Positions 46,062 through 56,289 of a stretch of DNA of 64,000 nucleotides are shown here, piece after piece; position 1 is the first letter of the stretch, and each line of letters starts with the position of its first letter. Both the position numbers and the translations under genes were made by a program. The DNA comes from Ignavibacteriales bacterium. GTDB lineage: Bacteria > Bacteroidota > Ignavibacteria > Ignavibacteriales > Ignavibacteriaceae. The stretch spans positions 1,488,001 to 1,552,000 of the forward strand of contig JADJEI010000001.1 of the NCBI GenBank assembly GCA_016709155.1, given 5' to 3'. Under the pieces are notes generated by a model that saw only the letters and a list, made by a program, of their open reading frames with translations, did no database searches and was not told the origin of the DNA.

Positions 46062-47207
46062 CTAATTCGTAAAATTCAACTTAATATTAACGATCTCAGC
46101 ATCACTTGCAAGTTTAACCCGCGGACCCCAGGAACCAACACCAGACGATACATAATAATGAGTGCTGCCTTTTTTCATGTACCCCCAGCTTAATTCATAA
46201 ATTAAATTGGTTATTAAATTGATAGGAAACATTTGCCCATTGTGCGTGTGTCCCGATAATTGAAGAGCGATCCGATTGTCTTGTGCTTCTTTTAATTTGT
46301 ATGGGGTGTGGTCAAGTAATATTACAGGTAAGTTTTCCGTTGAACTATTCAAAATTTCAGATAATGATTTACGGCGTTTTTGTGTAAAATTTTGTTTACT
46401 AACATCTTCTCTTCCTACCAGAATGAAACTGTTGTTGACAACTTCCGAAGAATCACGCATTACCTTTATTCCGTTTGCAGTTAAATATTTTACCGATTCT
46501 TCTCCACCGTTTATATACTCATGATTTCCTGTGGAAGCATATACCCCATACTTAGATTTGAACCGATTCAGTGATTTCCCAACTCCTCTTTGAGTTAAGA
46601 TGTGGGGTTTGTCGTCAACAACATCACCGGCTATTAATATAATATCCGCATTAAGTTTATTTACTTTTTCGACAATCTGTTTTAAGAAAGACTCGCCATT
46701 CAAAGGGGAAAGATGAATATCTGAAAGCATCACAATATTTAACTGATTAAGATTTGCATTTTTTCCATCAACATTTAGATAAAGATTTTTAACCTTAAAG
46801 TTTGTTGAATTAATAAACCCAATCAAAATTATTGTGCTTGACAAAAACAAAACTACCGCAGCAGCAATTTGCTTTGATAGCTCATAGTTGCTGTTGATAA
46901 AGGTTGGAAAAATTCCTAAATAATAATTCGCAACACGTGCTAAATCAATAAATAAAATAAATAGTGTTAAATAAAGAATGAAAGCAAACCAGAACGAACC
47001 AATCCACAAAAATAAATCATACAAAAGGGGGTGAAGAAAAGAATGGAGAAATTTCGCCGCAAGATATCCAAAAGCAAATAATAAAAATGTAAAAATATAA
47101 AATGGTTTAAGGAAGGTTATGGCTGAAATTGCCTGCCAGCCCCGGATAAAGATGTAATAATTTATAAGTGAGTAGAGAATAAAAAATATCGAAAAGAAAA
47201 CAGCCAT
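46062..47207 (-). CDS. Membrane-anchored metallophosphoesterase (YkuE/YaeI-like)
   Basis: The 381-residue protein has four N-terminal membrane helices (about 1-130) and a calcineurin-like phosphoesterase domain with the metal-binding series DIHLSP, GDVVDD, GNHEY and GHTHNGQ. Homologues act on phospholipid-type or UDP-linked phosphoesters at the membrane; the substrate here is unknown. It is a single gene with no close partner. Between its start and the next gene (47208-47402) a hairpin occurs at 47305-47325. Confidence 0.9.
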   Translation of the reverse strand: MAVFFSIFFILYSLINYYIFIRGWQAISAITFLKPFYIFTFLLFAFGYLAAKFLHSFLHPLLYDLFLWIGSFWFAFILYLTLFILFIDLARVANYYLGIFPTFINSNYELSKQIAAAVVLFLSSTIILIGFINSTNFKVKNLYLNVDGKNANLNQLNIVMLSDIHLSPLNGESFLKQIVEKVNKLNADIILIAGDVVDDKPHILTQRGVGKSLNRFKSKYGVYASTGNHEYINGGEESVKYLTANGIKVMRDSSEVVNNSFILVGREDVSKQNFTQKRRKSLSEILNSSTENLPVILLDHTPYKLKEAQDNRIALQLSGHTHNGQMFPINLITNLIYELSWGYMKKGSTHYYVSSGVGSWGPRVKLASDAEIVNIKLNFTN

Positions 47208-47304
47208 GTATTTGCCTAATTTTTTATTTCAAATTAAATACAAAAACCCTAAGTAAAAGTGATCTTTATAACAAGTGAGTATCCTAAAGAGGGAGCCGCT
47301 GCAG

Positions 47305-47325
47305 TTCCGGGCGTGCGACCCGGAA
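47305..47325. repeat. Isolated GC-rich hairpin
   Basis: TTCCGGG and CCCGGAA pair around CGTGCGA. It lies beyond the 3' end of the dihydroorotate-dehydrogenase-like gene (minus strand) and could act as its terminator, although no T run follows on that strand. Confidence 0.4.
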
Positions 47326-47402
47326 AATTGCTTAATTGAGTGTGGGTAGTAGAATCGGATCTAAGAAAAAATGCTCGAAACTACAACGGCTTATTTTGAA
47401 GT

Positions 47403-48392
47403 CTATTTATAAGTATTTAATGCTCTCATATAATTTGATCTCTCAAGTTTTGCAGGATCAGAAACACTCTTATAACTCATGCTGCCGCGCATTTGATCGA
47501 GAGATTCATATTCATTTGCTTCCATCCAGTACTGCAGTTTACTGATTACATCTGCAATGTGCCCAATTCCAAATTTTAATAAAGCAGAAAGCATTTGTGT
47601 AACTTTTGCCCCCGCCATTGTCATTTTGATCACATCTTCTTCGGTGTAAACCCCGCTTGTTGCCGCAAGATCAGCGTCAACTCTGCCGTAAAGAATTGCA
47701 GTCCAGCGAAGTGGTAATCTCATTTCCATCGGCGTTGTTAATAAAACATTTGGAACTACTTCAAGTTTTTCAAGATCAATATCGGGCTGATAAAACCTAT
47801 TGAATAATACCAAACCGTCAGCTCCATTTTTATCAAGATGGTCAGCCATATTACTAACTGAGGTAAAGAATGGATGCATTTTGACAGCAACAGGAATATT
47901 AATATTCATTTTAACTGACTTAACTATATCGATGTACGACTTTTCAATATCAAATGATGGTGTAATCATGTCGGTGGCAAGTCTGTAAATATTTAACTCA
48001 AGTGCATCGGCACCGGCTTGTTCAATTTTTTTTGCATAATCTATCCACCCGCCTTCTGATTTACCATTAAGACTTGCTATGATTGGAATATCAACTGCCT
48101 GTTTTGCTTTTCGTATGTGATCAAGATATTCTTCCGGACCAAGTTTGTAATCAAATGGTTCGGGTAAGTAGCTTGTTGCTTCGGCAAAACTTTCAGAGTG
48201 AACGCTTGTGTGATGATGAAGTTCGAGAGCATCGTGTTCAATTTGCTCTTCGAAGAGCGAATACAAAACTACAGCACCCGCGCCGGCATCTTCCATTTGC
48301 TTGATGTTTTCAATTTCATGAGAAAGTGGTCCTGCAGAAGGAACAATAGGTGATTTAAGTTTTAGTCCGAGATATTCAGTTGTAATGCTCAT
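47403..48392 (-). CDS. Dihydroorotate dehydrogenase-like flavoprotein
   Basis: This 329-residue TIM-barrel protein resembles class 1 dihydroorotate dehydrogenases (SITTEYLGLKLKSPIVPSAGPLS, ADALELNIY, PVAVKMHPFFTSV, LVLFNRFYQPDID, SGVYTEEDVIKMTMAGAKVTQMLSALL). The canonical catalytic Cys/Ser loop is altered, and proteins of this type are annotated as 'dihydroorotate dehydrogenase-like' without proven activity on dihydroorotate. It follows nifJ by 37 bases on the same strand, and this pairing recurs in related genomes as far as I remember, which hints at an electron-transfer role rather than pyrimidine synthesis. Confidence 0.85.
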   Translation of the reverse strand: MSITTEYLGLKLKSPIVPSAGPLSHEIENIKQMEDAGAGAVVLYSLFEEQIEHDALELHHHTSVHSESFAEATSYLPEPFDYKLGPEEYLDHIRKAKQAVDIPIIASLNGKSEGGWIDYAKKIEQAGADALELNIYRLATDMITPSFDIEKSYIDIVKSVKMNINIPVAVKMHPFFTSVSNMADHLDKNGADGLVLFNRFYQPDIDLEKLEVVPNVLLTTPMEMRLPLRWTAILYGRVDADLAATSGVYTEEDVIKMTMAGAKVTQMLSALLKFGIGHIADVISKLQYWMEANEYESLDQMRGSMSYKSVSDPAKLERSNYMRALNTYK

Positions 48393-48429
48393 ATAATTAT
48401 CCTGATATTAAAATTTATTTTCATATAGA

Positions 48430-51400
48430 TTATTTTTGATTTGTCTTTTCTTCTGCGCCCAAAGAAGCAAGCTGTTCGTAATGTTTCCATTTTTGAACTA
48501 CATCATCCTGAGCTTCTGCAATCAATTTTTCAGCTTCAACAGGATGAGATTTGGTCAACATTTTGTATCGAGTCTCGAGATAAGCATAATCTTTCAAAGG
48601 AATTTTCAATCCTTTAGAATCAAGTTTAAATGGATTTTTTCCTTCGGCTTCCCAATCCGGATGATACCTGTAAAGCTGCCAGTAACCGGAATCAACCGCT
48701 GCTTTTTGATTCTGCATTGCGGTACCCATATTTATTCCGTGAGCAATACAATGGCTGTACGCAATAATTAATGATGGACCTTCATATGCTTCTGCTTCAA
48801 GAAATGCTCTTAATGTGTGCTGATCATTTGAGCCCATTGCAACTTTTGCTACGTAAACATTTCCATAAGCCATTGCCATCAGACCCAGATCTTTTTTAGC
48901 TTGCGGTTTTCCGGATGCAGCAAATTTTGCTACTGCCCCTCGAGGAGTAGATTTCGAACATTGCCCGCCTGTGTTAGAATATACTTCAGTGTCAAGCACA
49001 AGTATATTTACGTTTGCGCCTGAAGCAAGTACGTGATCCAATCCACCGTAACCAATATCATAAGCCCATCCATCACCTCCCATAATCCAAACGGATTTTT
49101 TTACGAGGTAATCAGAAAGACTTAAAAGATTTTTTAAATCGTTTGATTTTCCATTAGAGGTTGATTTAACCAATTCGTTCAATTTATTATTCAATACTTT
49201 AACTCGTTCACGCTGATCGTAAATATCGGATTCGTCATTTTGTTTTGCACTAATAATTTCATCAACGAGTGTCTGTCCAATCTCGGAAGCAAATTTTACT
49301 AACAATTCTTTAGCGCGCTCGCTATGTTTATCAATTGCTATTCTAAAACCGTAACCAAACTCTGCATTATCCTCAAACAACGAGTTTGACCAGGCAGGTC
49401 CTCTTCCATTTGCATCAACAGCCCAGGGGGTGGTAGGAAGATTTCCCCCATAGATTGATGAACAGCCGGTTGCGTTTGCAATCACTGCGCGGTCGCCAAA
49501 AAGCTGACTGACTAATTTTACATAGGGAGTCTCACCGCAGCCCGAGCAAGCACCGCTGAATTCAAAAAGCGGACGAAGGAATTGCGAATCTTTTATTTTT
49601 CCAACGTTCACTTTTTTTCTATCGAGATCAGGAATGTTAAGAAAGAAATCCCAGTTAGCTCTTTCTTGTTCGCGCAGAGGGAACTGCTCATTCATATTAA
49701 TTGCTTTATACTTCGTCTCTTTTTTATTCTTCGCAGGACAAACATCAACACAGATTCCGCATCCGGTACAATCCTCGACAGCTACTTGAAGGCTGTAAAT
49801 CATACCGTCACCGTAATCCTTTGATTTAAATTTTGTTGATTTAAAATCCGAAGGAGCATTTTCCAGATATTTTTCTTCGTAAACTTTTGCCCTTATTGTA
49901 GCGTGAGGACAAACCATAACACATTTGTTGCATTGAATACAAGTTTCGGGATCCCAGACAGGAACTTCGAGAGCTATATTCCTTTTTTCCCATTGTGAGG
50001 TTGCAAGGGGGTAGGTTCCATCTACCGGCATTTTACTTACGGGCAAAAGATCTCCTTCGCCTGCAATCATTTTTGCAGTAACTACGTGAACAAAAGCTGG
50101 AGCATTCGCAGAAACTGCAGGCTGCAATTGTCTCCTGCTTGTAATTTTATTTGGGACTGTTACTTCAAATAAATTATCGAGCGTTTGATCAACAGCAGCA
50201 AAATTCATTTGAACAATTTTATTGCCTTTCGCTCCGTAAGTTTTTTTAATCGAGTTTTTAATTAATTGTATCGCTTGCTCTTTCGGGAAAATATTTGAAA
50301 TTGCAAAGAAGCAAGTCTGCATAATTGTATTGATGCGAACACCCATCCCTGTTTGGTTGGCAACTGTGTAAGCGTCAATAATGAAAAGCTTCATCTTCTT
50401 TTCAATTAAATCTCTTTGAACTTTTTCAGGAAGTGAATCCCAAACTTCTTCTTTCGGAACCTTTGTGTTCAAGAGGAAAGTTGCATTAGGTGCTGCTTGT
50501 CGAAGCATATCGGTTTTTTCCAAAAATTCCTGCTGATGACAGGCAATAAAGTTAGCTTTATTAATAAGATAGGTTGATTGAATATTTTTAGGACCAAATC
50601 TAAGATGGGAGATAGTCATCGAGCCTGATTTTTTCGAATCATAAACAAAATAACCCTGGGCAAAGTAATCTGTTCCTTCGCCAATAATTTTTATCGAATT
50701 TTTATTTGCACCAACCGTTCCATCTGCACCAAGCCCATAAAATTGTCCGCGAAATGTTTCTTCAGATTCTACCGAAAAGGCGGGATCAAAATCAAGGCTG
50801 GTATTCGTTACGTCTTCAATGATTCCAACTGTAAAATGGTGTTTTGGTTTATTAAGACTTAGATTATCAAAAACAGTTTTAAGCATTGCTGGTGTAAATT
50901 CTTTTGAAGATAAGCCATAGCGTCCGCCAACTATTTTGGGATAAGCAAATTGAAGATCGCCATTAATGTGAGTTTCTGAAATCGCATTTACTATGTCCAG
51001 ATAAAGTGGTTCACCTCCGGCTCCGGGTTCCTTTGTACGATCGAGCACAGCAATTGACTTTGTGGTTTTTGGCAATGCTTTAATAAAATGACTTAAAGAA
51101 AATGGTCTGTACAATCTTACTTTAACTAACCCTACCTTTTCACCTTTTGCAGCAAGATTGTTTACTGTTTCCTCTGCGGCTTCTGCACCCGAACCCATCA
51201 TCACGATAATTCTTTCAGCATCTGCAGCACCTATGTAATCAAACAGATGATATTGTCTTCCAACTAATTTTGCAAACTTGTCCATTTGTTTCTGAACAAT
51301 ATCGGGACAGGAATTGTAGAATGGATTGACAGTTTCTCTTCCTTGAAAATAAACGTCGGGGTTTTGTGCAGCACCGCGCATGAAAGGTCTGTCTGGTGAC

Positions 51401-52023
51401 AAACCTCTAAGGCGATGTTCTCTAACAAGATCATCGTCAATCATTCCTTTCATATCTTCTTTGGAAAGTTCTTCAATTTTCATCACTTCGTGTGATGTTC
51501 TGAATCCGTCAAAGAAATGTAAGAATGGAACGCGTGCTTCGAGTGTTGATGCTTGAGCGATCAGTGCAAAGTCCATTACTTCCTGAACACTGTTCGAACA
51601 CAACATTGCAAATCCAGTTGAACGAGTAGCCATAACATCACTATGATCACCAAAGATCGAAAGCGCTTGTGCTGCAATTGATCTTGCAGAAACATGAAAT
51701 ACTGTAGAAGTAAGTTCGCCTGCTATTTTGAACATGTTGGGAATCATCAAAAGTAATCCCTGCGAAGCGGTGAAAGTTGTCGTCAACGCTCCGGTCTGAA
51801 GTGCGCCATGAACACTGCCTGAAGCCCCCCCTTCACTTTGGAGTTCTTTTACAGTCGGAATCGTTTCCCAGATATTTTTTCTTCCCACAGCCATCCACGA
51901 ATCACACCATTCGCCCATATTTGAAGAAGGGGTGATGGGATAAATTGCTATTACTTCATTTGTATTATATGCAACATGAGCTGCAGCTTCATTACCGTCT
52001 ATTGTTACTTTTTTTCTTTCCAT
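48430..52023 (-). CDS. nifJ: Pyruvate:ferredoxin (flavodoxin) oxidoreductase
   Basis: This single-chain enzyme of 1197 residues oxidises pyruvate to acetyl-CoA and CO2 (or runs in reverse) with ferredoxin or flavodoxin. Domains in order: N-terminal pyrimidine-binding domain (ERKKVTIDGNEAAAHVAYNTNEVIAIYPITPSSNMGEW), a transketolase-like domain II, the gamma domain (FYGLGADGTVGANKNSIKIIG), the two [4Fe-4S] motifs CIQCNKCVMVCP and CTGCGICVDVCP (about 695-760), and the TPP domain (FSGACSGCGETPYVKL, IMGGDGWAYDIGYGGLDHVLASG, EVYSNTGGQ.SKSTPRGAVAKFAASGK). It is full length with a normal start. Its presence indicates anaerobic or microaerobic pyruvate metabolism. Confidence 0.96.
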   Translation of the reverse strand: MERKKVTIDGNEAAAHVAYNTNEVIAIYPITPSSNMGEWCDSWMAVGRKNIWETIPTVKELQSEGGASGSVHGALQTGALTTTFTASQGLLLMIPNMFKIAGELTSTVFHVSARSIAAQALSIFGDHSDVMATRSTGFAMLCSNSVQEVMDFALIAQASTLEARVPFLHFFDGFRTSHEVMKIEELSKEDMKGMIDDDLVREHRLRGLSPDRPFMRGAAQNPDVYFQGRETVNPFYNSCPDIVQKQMDKFAKLVGRQYHLFDYIGAADAERIIVMMGSGAEAAEETVNNLAAKGEKVGLVKVRLYRPFSLSHFIKALPKTTKSIAVLDRTKEPGAGGEPLYLDIVNAISETHINGDLQFAYPKIVGGRYGLSSKEFTPAMLKTVFDNLSLNKPKHHFTVGIIEDVTNTSLDFDPAFSVESEETFRGQFYGLGADGTVGANKNSIKIIGEGTDYFAQGYFVYDSKKSGSMTISHLRFGPKNIQSTYLINKANFIACHQQEFLEKTDMLRQAAPNATFLLNTKVPKEEVWDSLPEKVQRDLIEKKMKLFIIDAYTVANQTGMGVRINTIMQTCFFAISNIFPKEQAIQLIKNSIKKTYGAKGNKIVQMNFAAVDQTLDNLFEVTVPNKITSRRQLQPAVSANAPAFVHVVTAKMIAGEGDLLPVSKMPVDGTYPLATSQWEKRNIALEVPVWDPETCIQCNKCVMVCPHATIRAKVYEEKYLENAPSDFKSTKFKSKDYGDGMIYSLQVAVEDCTGCGICVDVCPAKNKKETKYKAINMNEQFPLREQERANWDFFLNIPDLDRKKVNVGKIKDSQFLRPLFEFSGACSGCGETPYVKLVSQLFGDRAVIANATGCSSIYGGNLPTTPWAVDANGRGPAWSNSLFEDNAEFGYGFRIAIDKHSERAKELLVKFASEIGQTLVDEIISAKQNDESDIYDQRERVKVLNNKLNELVKSTSNGKSNDLKNLLSLSDYLVKKSVWIMGGDGWAYDIGYGGLDHVLASGANVNILVLDTEVYSNTGGQCSKSTPRGAVAKFAASGKPQAKKDLGLMAMAYGNVYVAKVAMGSNDQHTLRAFLEAEAYEGPSLIIAYSHCIAHGINMGTAMQNQKAAVDSGYWQLYRYHPDWEAEGKNPFKLDSKGLKIPLKDYAYLETRYKMLTKSHPVEAEKLIAEAQDDVVQKWKHYEQLASLGAEEKTNQK

Positions 52024-52663
52024 TTTATTTCCATTAGAATTGTTAAAATTTCCACAAGAATTAAGTTCCCATACTTAGCCAAAACTATACCAATAAAAAC
52101 ATGCTGAAATCATTGATTAAAACAATTATTATTAAATATTTTTATCAAATAATAGAATTGAAACTTCGATATTTCTTGAAATTGAGAATAACAATGTGAT
52201 CAATATTAAATTGAAAACAATTACAAATTTTTGTTGAATCGAACCAATTGAAACCTTCGAGGATTAGAAAAACCCCAAAGTTTTTTTGAAGGGAGATTTG
52301 ATCACATAGCGACAGGCAATTCAACAACTCACCTTAAAAAAATAACTTTACATTCACTTTGATTTTGTTTAAGTTTTCACCGAGGAAAAGAAAATGAATA
52401 ATTTCTTGGCACGATATTTAGCTCTCTCTCTCTGCAATTGCGGATTGGAATTGAATTATTCTTTTTCACATTAGACTTTTGTTTGTATGAACTGCCTGCA
52501 GTTTACATACCATTCCAAACCATTCTACATTCTAAATTCTGCATTGTACATTTCCCCACCGGATTTACGTAGCTTGAGAAATCCAACTGTCACATTGAGC
52601 GTGTCGAAATGTGACGTTAATCTAACAGTGTTTTCTTTCCCTAAGAATTTTTTAAGGTAAAAA
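52024..52663. other. Long intergenic region between nifJ and a T9SS gene
   Basis: This 640-base AT-rich gap must hold the nifJ promoter (near 52024-52130) and that of the divergent T9SS gene. It contains one REP-like palindrome (52589-52615). No frame of reasonable quality is present, and I see no RNA gene. Confidence 0.5.
52589..52615. repeat. REP-like palindrome, diverged intergenic copy
   Basis: GTCACATTGAGCGTGTCGAA with complementary TGTGAC-like ending is the same family as 33004, with two substitutions in the core. It lies 49 bases before the next start codon. Confidence 0.7.
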
Positions 52664-54388
52664 ATGAAAAGCAAAATATTTATTGTCCTGATTTTTATTA
52701 TAAATGGTCTGTGTCTTGCACAGCAAAACACTTTTAACAAAGAAGCTGAACTGAAAAAGTTTGTTGAACGCCGCGGAAAGGTTGAAGAAACTTCTCCAAA
52801 TATTTATAAACTCACTTACAGAGACGGTTCTCAAAGAGTATTTAACTTTAATCAGAGCGAAAAGTTAAATGAGATAGACAACGGTATAGACACAACTATA
52901 ATAAATGTTTGGGAAATAGACACAACAAAATTTGCTGGTATGTTTAAGTTTTGGCAAGAGGTTGAGGTAGCAAACACAGAATTTTTTCCAGTACTTATTG
53001 ATGATTTAAACAAAAATAATTTGCCCGAGCTATATGGGTATAGCAATTACTCCACACTTGGGTCACAACCATATGGTGGCCCAGTAAAGGTATTTGAATC
53101 TAATGAAACTGGAATATATCAGAATATTTTTACATATGATTCCACAACTATTTTTGTACATGCTTTAGGTGATATTCATAACCCTGTGGGAAAGGAGATA
53201 TATTTAAGATCCCGAATAACAAACAGTGGAACGGTTTATAAAGGCGATTCGTTTGGGCAATTGCCGACAAATTTCGATTTCATCTTTTACTATAATAACC
53301 AATTCCAAATAAATGATATGACATTTGGAGATTTTGATATAAATAAAATAACTGATTGTGCATTTACTAGTGCCAATGATGGTGGTATCCCAAGAATTAT
53401 TTTAGGTGAATTCAGGGATAGCATAAATAATTTTGTTACGGTATTCGAGCAAGTAACTGAAGGTGAATGCCCATCGGGTTTTGCAATAGGCGATTTTGAT
53501 CAAGACGGGAAAACTGAATTAGTTTCAAGTACAGGAAATGGTAATATATACATAATAGAAAATAATAATGAGAACCAATATTCACTTGTTAGTCAATTCT
53601 TATTTCCTTCCTTAGATGCGTATATGCAAACAGTAACAAATGATATTGACGGAAATGGTAAACCAGAATTCTGGATTGGTGGTCAAAATCTTCTTGATGG
53701 AATTACTACTTATCAATGTTATGAATCAGACTCTGATAATAGTTATCATCCTATAGCAAGAATAGAATTGAGATATTCGGTTTCTCTCGGGACAAATTAT
53801 ATTCAGGCAGCGGATATTGATGATGATGGAAAGGAAGAACTGATAATTTCCAGCGGTAATAATATCTTTATTCTAAAGTTTGTCGGTTCAAGCGGAGAAC
53901 ATATTTACAAATTGTTATATGCCAAATTAGGCGAGGCTACACAAATAGGTGCTGAATTTTATCCAGTTGCCATTGCTGATCTGGACGGGGACGGAATGAA
54001 GGATTTGCTCCTGCCATTTCGTAAATATGTTGAACCGATCGTATATGCTTTTAGTTATATTCTCCGTAAATCGAATACCACCGGGGTGGAAAATGAGAAT
54101 TCTCAAATTTTTCAAGATACATTTATCAGCAGTTATCCAAATCCGTTTAATGCAACAAGTACTATAAGTTTTCAACTAAATGAGACATCAAAAGTTCAAA
54201 TAAAAATCTTCAATACCTTAGGGAAAGAAATAACAACGCTGTTAGAAAAAGATCTTACTCCCAACAGCTACACAATAAGCTGGGAAGCAATTAACAAAAA
54301 TGGTGGTCCACTACCAAGTGGTGTTTATCTAATTGTTCTACAAACAAAGAATTCGATAAAATCAATCAAAACAATTTTATTAAAATAA
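52664..54388 (+). CDS. Secreted FG-GAP/VCBS-like repeat protein with T9SS sorting domain
   Basis: The 574-residue protein has a signal peptide (KSKIFIVLIFIINGLCLAQQ). Calcium-binding-like loops recur: IDDLNKNNLPELYG, IGDFDQDGKTELVSS, TNDIDGNGKPEFWIG, AADIDDDGKEELIIS and IADLDGDGMKDLLLP, spaced as in an integrin-type propeller. A sorting domain of slightly divergent type (SSYPNPFNATSTISFQL ... LPSGVYLIVLQTKNSIKSIKTILLK) closes it, without the VELTSF module. It probably binds or displays something at the cell surface. The next cargo gene follows after 14 bases and is likely co-transcribed. Confidence 0.88.
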   Translation: MKSKIFIVLIFIINGLCLAQQNTFNKEAELKKFVERRGKVEETSPNIYKLTYRDGSQRVFNFNQSEKLNEIDNGIDTTIINVWEIDTTKFAGMFKFWQEVEVANTEFFPVLIDDLNKNNLPELYGYSNYSTLGSQPYGGPVKVFESNETGIYQNIFTYDSTTIFVHALGDIHNPVGKEIYLRSRITNSGTVYKGDSFGQLPTNFDFIFYYNNQFQINDMTFGDFDINKITDCAFTSANDGGIPRIILGEFRDSINNFVTVFEQVTEGECPSGFAIGDFDQDGKTELVSSTGNGNIYIIENNNENQYSLVSQFLFPSLDAYMQTVTNDIDGNGKPEFWIGGQNLLDGITTYQCYESDSDNSYHPIARIELRYSVSLGTNYIQAADIDDDGKEELIISSGNNIFILKFVGSSGEHIYKLLYAKLGEATQIGAEFYPVAIADLDGDGMKDLLLPFRKYVEPIVYAFSYILRKSNTTGVENENSQIFQDTFISSYPNPFNATSTISFQLNETSKVQIKIFNTLGKEITTLLEKDLTPNSYTISWEAINKNGGPLPSGVYLIVLQTKNSIKSIKTILLK

Positions 54389-54402
54389 AAATGGAGTTTT
54401 AA

Positions 54403-56190
54403 ATGTTAGCAAAAATAAATTCGCAAAAGGCGATCAACTATTCTGTAAAACAAATAGCAATTTTAATAGTAATACTTTTATCATCTGCGATTTTTTCCCA
54501 AGCACCTAACTGGACAACCATTAAAGAAACAAATGTTTTTACCGGTACAGAATTTACTCAGCCTGATGTTGATATTTTCACGAATGGTTATGGAAACCAC
54601 GTCATTATAAAACGAAAAACAGAGTTGAAATATTTCAGAATGAATGCAAATGGCATCGCAACTGATTCTGCCCAAATTGAGAGCTACCTTGAAAGTACGC
54701 CAGTTGTTTCGCCAAGTATTTCAGGTGATGCTTCTAATTTATATATTGTTTACAGAAATTATGAGGCAACAACTCTAACAGCTAAAGTTAGCACAAATGG
54801 TGGCAGTTCGTGGGACTATATCTCGCCAAACCCTTCGAATAGCAATTCATCACAAATTGAATCTGTAATGTCAAACGGTAAACTACACGTTGTTTATGAA
54901 GTCTCGGGTTTAATTAAATACCGAAATTGGAATGGAACATATTGGTCATCCGAGAAATCCGTTTCAAACAGCGAAATTGGTTATTTCCCTCGCATTATTG
55001 CCTGGTATTTAGGGAGCGTTGATAGGGTTTATTTTTTATATGATAAAGCTAATTCTAACGAGGGGCGATGGAGAGAGTTTAATGTTGCAAATAATAGTTG
55101 GGTAACCAGCAGCCCACAAACTGCATTTACAACTTCCGATTATTCCTCCCCAACTGGTTTTATGGTTGATAATTCATATATCTTTTTTTATTATGCTATC
55201 GGATCAACCGATCATTTCTTCCAATACACCATTCGACGTAAGACTGATAATTTACACATTGATGATAGCTTTGCTGAACCATATAATCAAACTTATAAAA
55301 CTTTTTCAACAACCACTGCGAACAATGTATCTCACACAGTCTTTTTTTCAGAGGGTCAGCTACTTGATGGTGTAGCAGAGTATGGTCTAAATAGAGCGAA
55401 AGGTAATGGTAGTGGGACTTCAGATATCGATCTAGTATTTACGAATCCAGATCTTTCACCAATCTTTGAAGTATTAAATATCTCTTCTTCTGGAAATGAT
55501 GTGCACGTAATATGGTTAGATAATTTACCAGGACACAATCAATATAAATTGCGCTATATTTACGATGACCAAGCCCCCCTTACACCAACAAACTTTACAG
55601 GCACAACATATAATAATCATCCTAAACTAACCTGGAGTTTAATAAATGGACCAGATGTGGTTTATGAAATTCATCGTAAAGTATCTCCATTAGGCGAACC
55701 TGCCGGTACCTGGCAGCTATTAACTGATAATGTTAGCGCTAGTACTTCATCTTATGTTGACAATGGTTTTGAAATCACCGGTCAACACAGAGAAGGATTT
55801 GTAGAATATAAAATGAGAGCAAAAGATTTACAGCCTATCTTTTCTGCTTTTACAGGCGTTGTATCTTATTCATACTATGGAGTTAATAAAATTAACTTCG
55901 GAAGTGTTAAAGAATTCTCCCTCTCCCAAAATTATCCCAACCCTTTCAACCCAAGCACAGTTATTTCTTACTCCATTCCTTTTGAGGGAAGTGTGAGACT
56001 CAGAGTATTCAATATGCTTGGTGAAACAGTAAGCGAGCTTGTTAATCAAACTCAAACTGCTGGTGAGTATCAAACTACTTTCGATGCAGGCAATCTTGCC
56101 TCTGGAATGTATTTCTATTCAATCGAAGCTGTCTCTTCTGATGGCTCGCAGAATCTCAAAGAAGTGAAGAAGATGCTGCTGCAGAAATAA
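54403..56190 (+). CDS. Secreted protein with sialidase-like beta-propeller, FN3-like domain and T9SS sorting domain
   Basis: The 595-residue precursor begins with a long basic-hydrophobic signal (QIAILIVILLSSAIFSQ). Residues 35-385 are repeats such as ASNLYIVYRNYEATTLTAKVSTNGGSSWDYI and NGKLHVVYEVSGLIKYRNWNG, typical of sialidase-like propellers that lack visible catalytic residues. An FN3-like part (about 385-480, PTNFTGTTYNNHPKLTW..YEIHRK) leads to the sorting domain (NYPNPFNPSTVISYS). It ends with the same 3' repeat and terminator type as the serine endopeptidase gene at 4719. Confidence 0.85.
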   Translation: MLAKINSQKAINYSVKQIAILIVILLSSAIFSQAPNWTTIKETNVFTGTEFTQPDVDIFTNGYGNHVIIKRKTELKYFRMNANGIATDSAQIESYLESTPVVSPSISGDASNLYIVYRNYEATTLTAKVSTNGGSSWDYISPNPSNSNSSQIESVMSNGKLHVVYEVSGLIKYRNWNGTYWSSEKSVSNSEIGYFPRIIAWYLGSVDRVYFLYDKANSNEGRWREFNVANNSWVTSSPQTAFTTSDYSSPTGFMVDNSYIFFYYAIGSTDHFFQYTIRRKTDNLHIDDSFAEPYNQTYKTFSTTTANNVSHTVFFSEGQLLDGVAEYGLNRAKGNGSGTSDIDLVFTNPDLSPIFEVLNISSSGNDVHVIWLDNLPGHNQYKLRYIYDDQAPLTPTNFTGTTYNNHPKLTWSLINGPDVVYEIHRKVSPLGEPAGTWQLLTDNVSASTSSYVDNGFEITGQHREGFVEYKMRAKDLQPIFSAFTGVVSYSYYGVNKINFGSVKEFSLSQNYPNPFNPSTVISYSIPFEGSVRLRVFNMLGETVSELVNQTQTAGEYQTTFDAGNLASGMYFYSIEAVSSDGSQNLKEVKKMLLQK

Positions 56191-56248
56191 TTACAGACGT
56201 CAATGTAAAATCCCATAGGGACAAGCGTTAGACGATAAACGTGAGACG
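56191..56248 (+). repeat. Repeated 3' untranslated module, copy 2
   Basis: CAGACGTCAATGT, AAATCCCATAGGGACA and GCGTTAGACGATAAACG follow the stop in the same order as at 7846-7911. The flanking coding ends are not closely related, so the module itself has been copied. Confidence 0.6.
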
Positions 56249-56289
56249 AAAAGGCAGTTTTGCATTTTTATGCGGAGCTGCCTTTTTTA
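56249..56289 (+). terminator. Rho-independent terminator
   Basis: Arms AAAAGGCAG / CTGCCTTTT with a loop containing TGCATTTTTATGC, then T-rich sequence. It is a near copy of the terminator at 7912. Confidence 0.85.

Noticed and set aside
47336..47545. 69-codon plus-strand frame
   Set aside because: It overlaps the end of the dihydroorotate-dehydrogenase-like gene on the other strand and has no family character.
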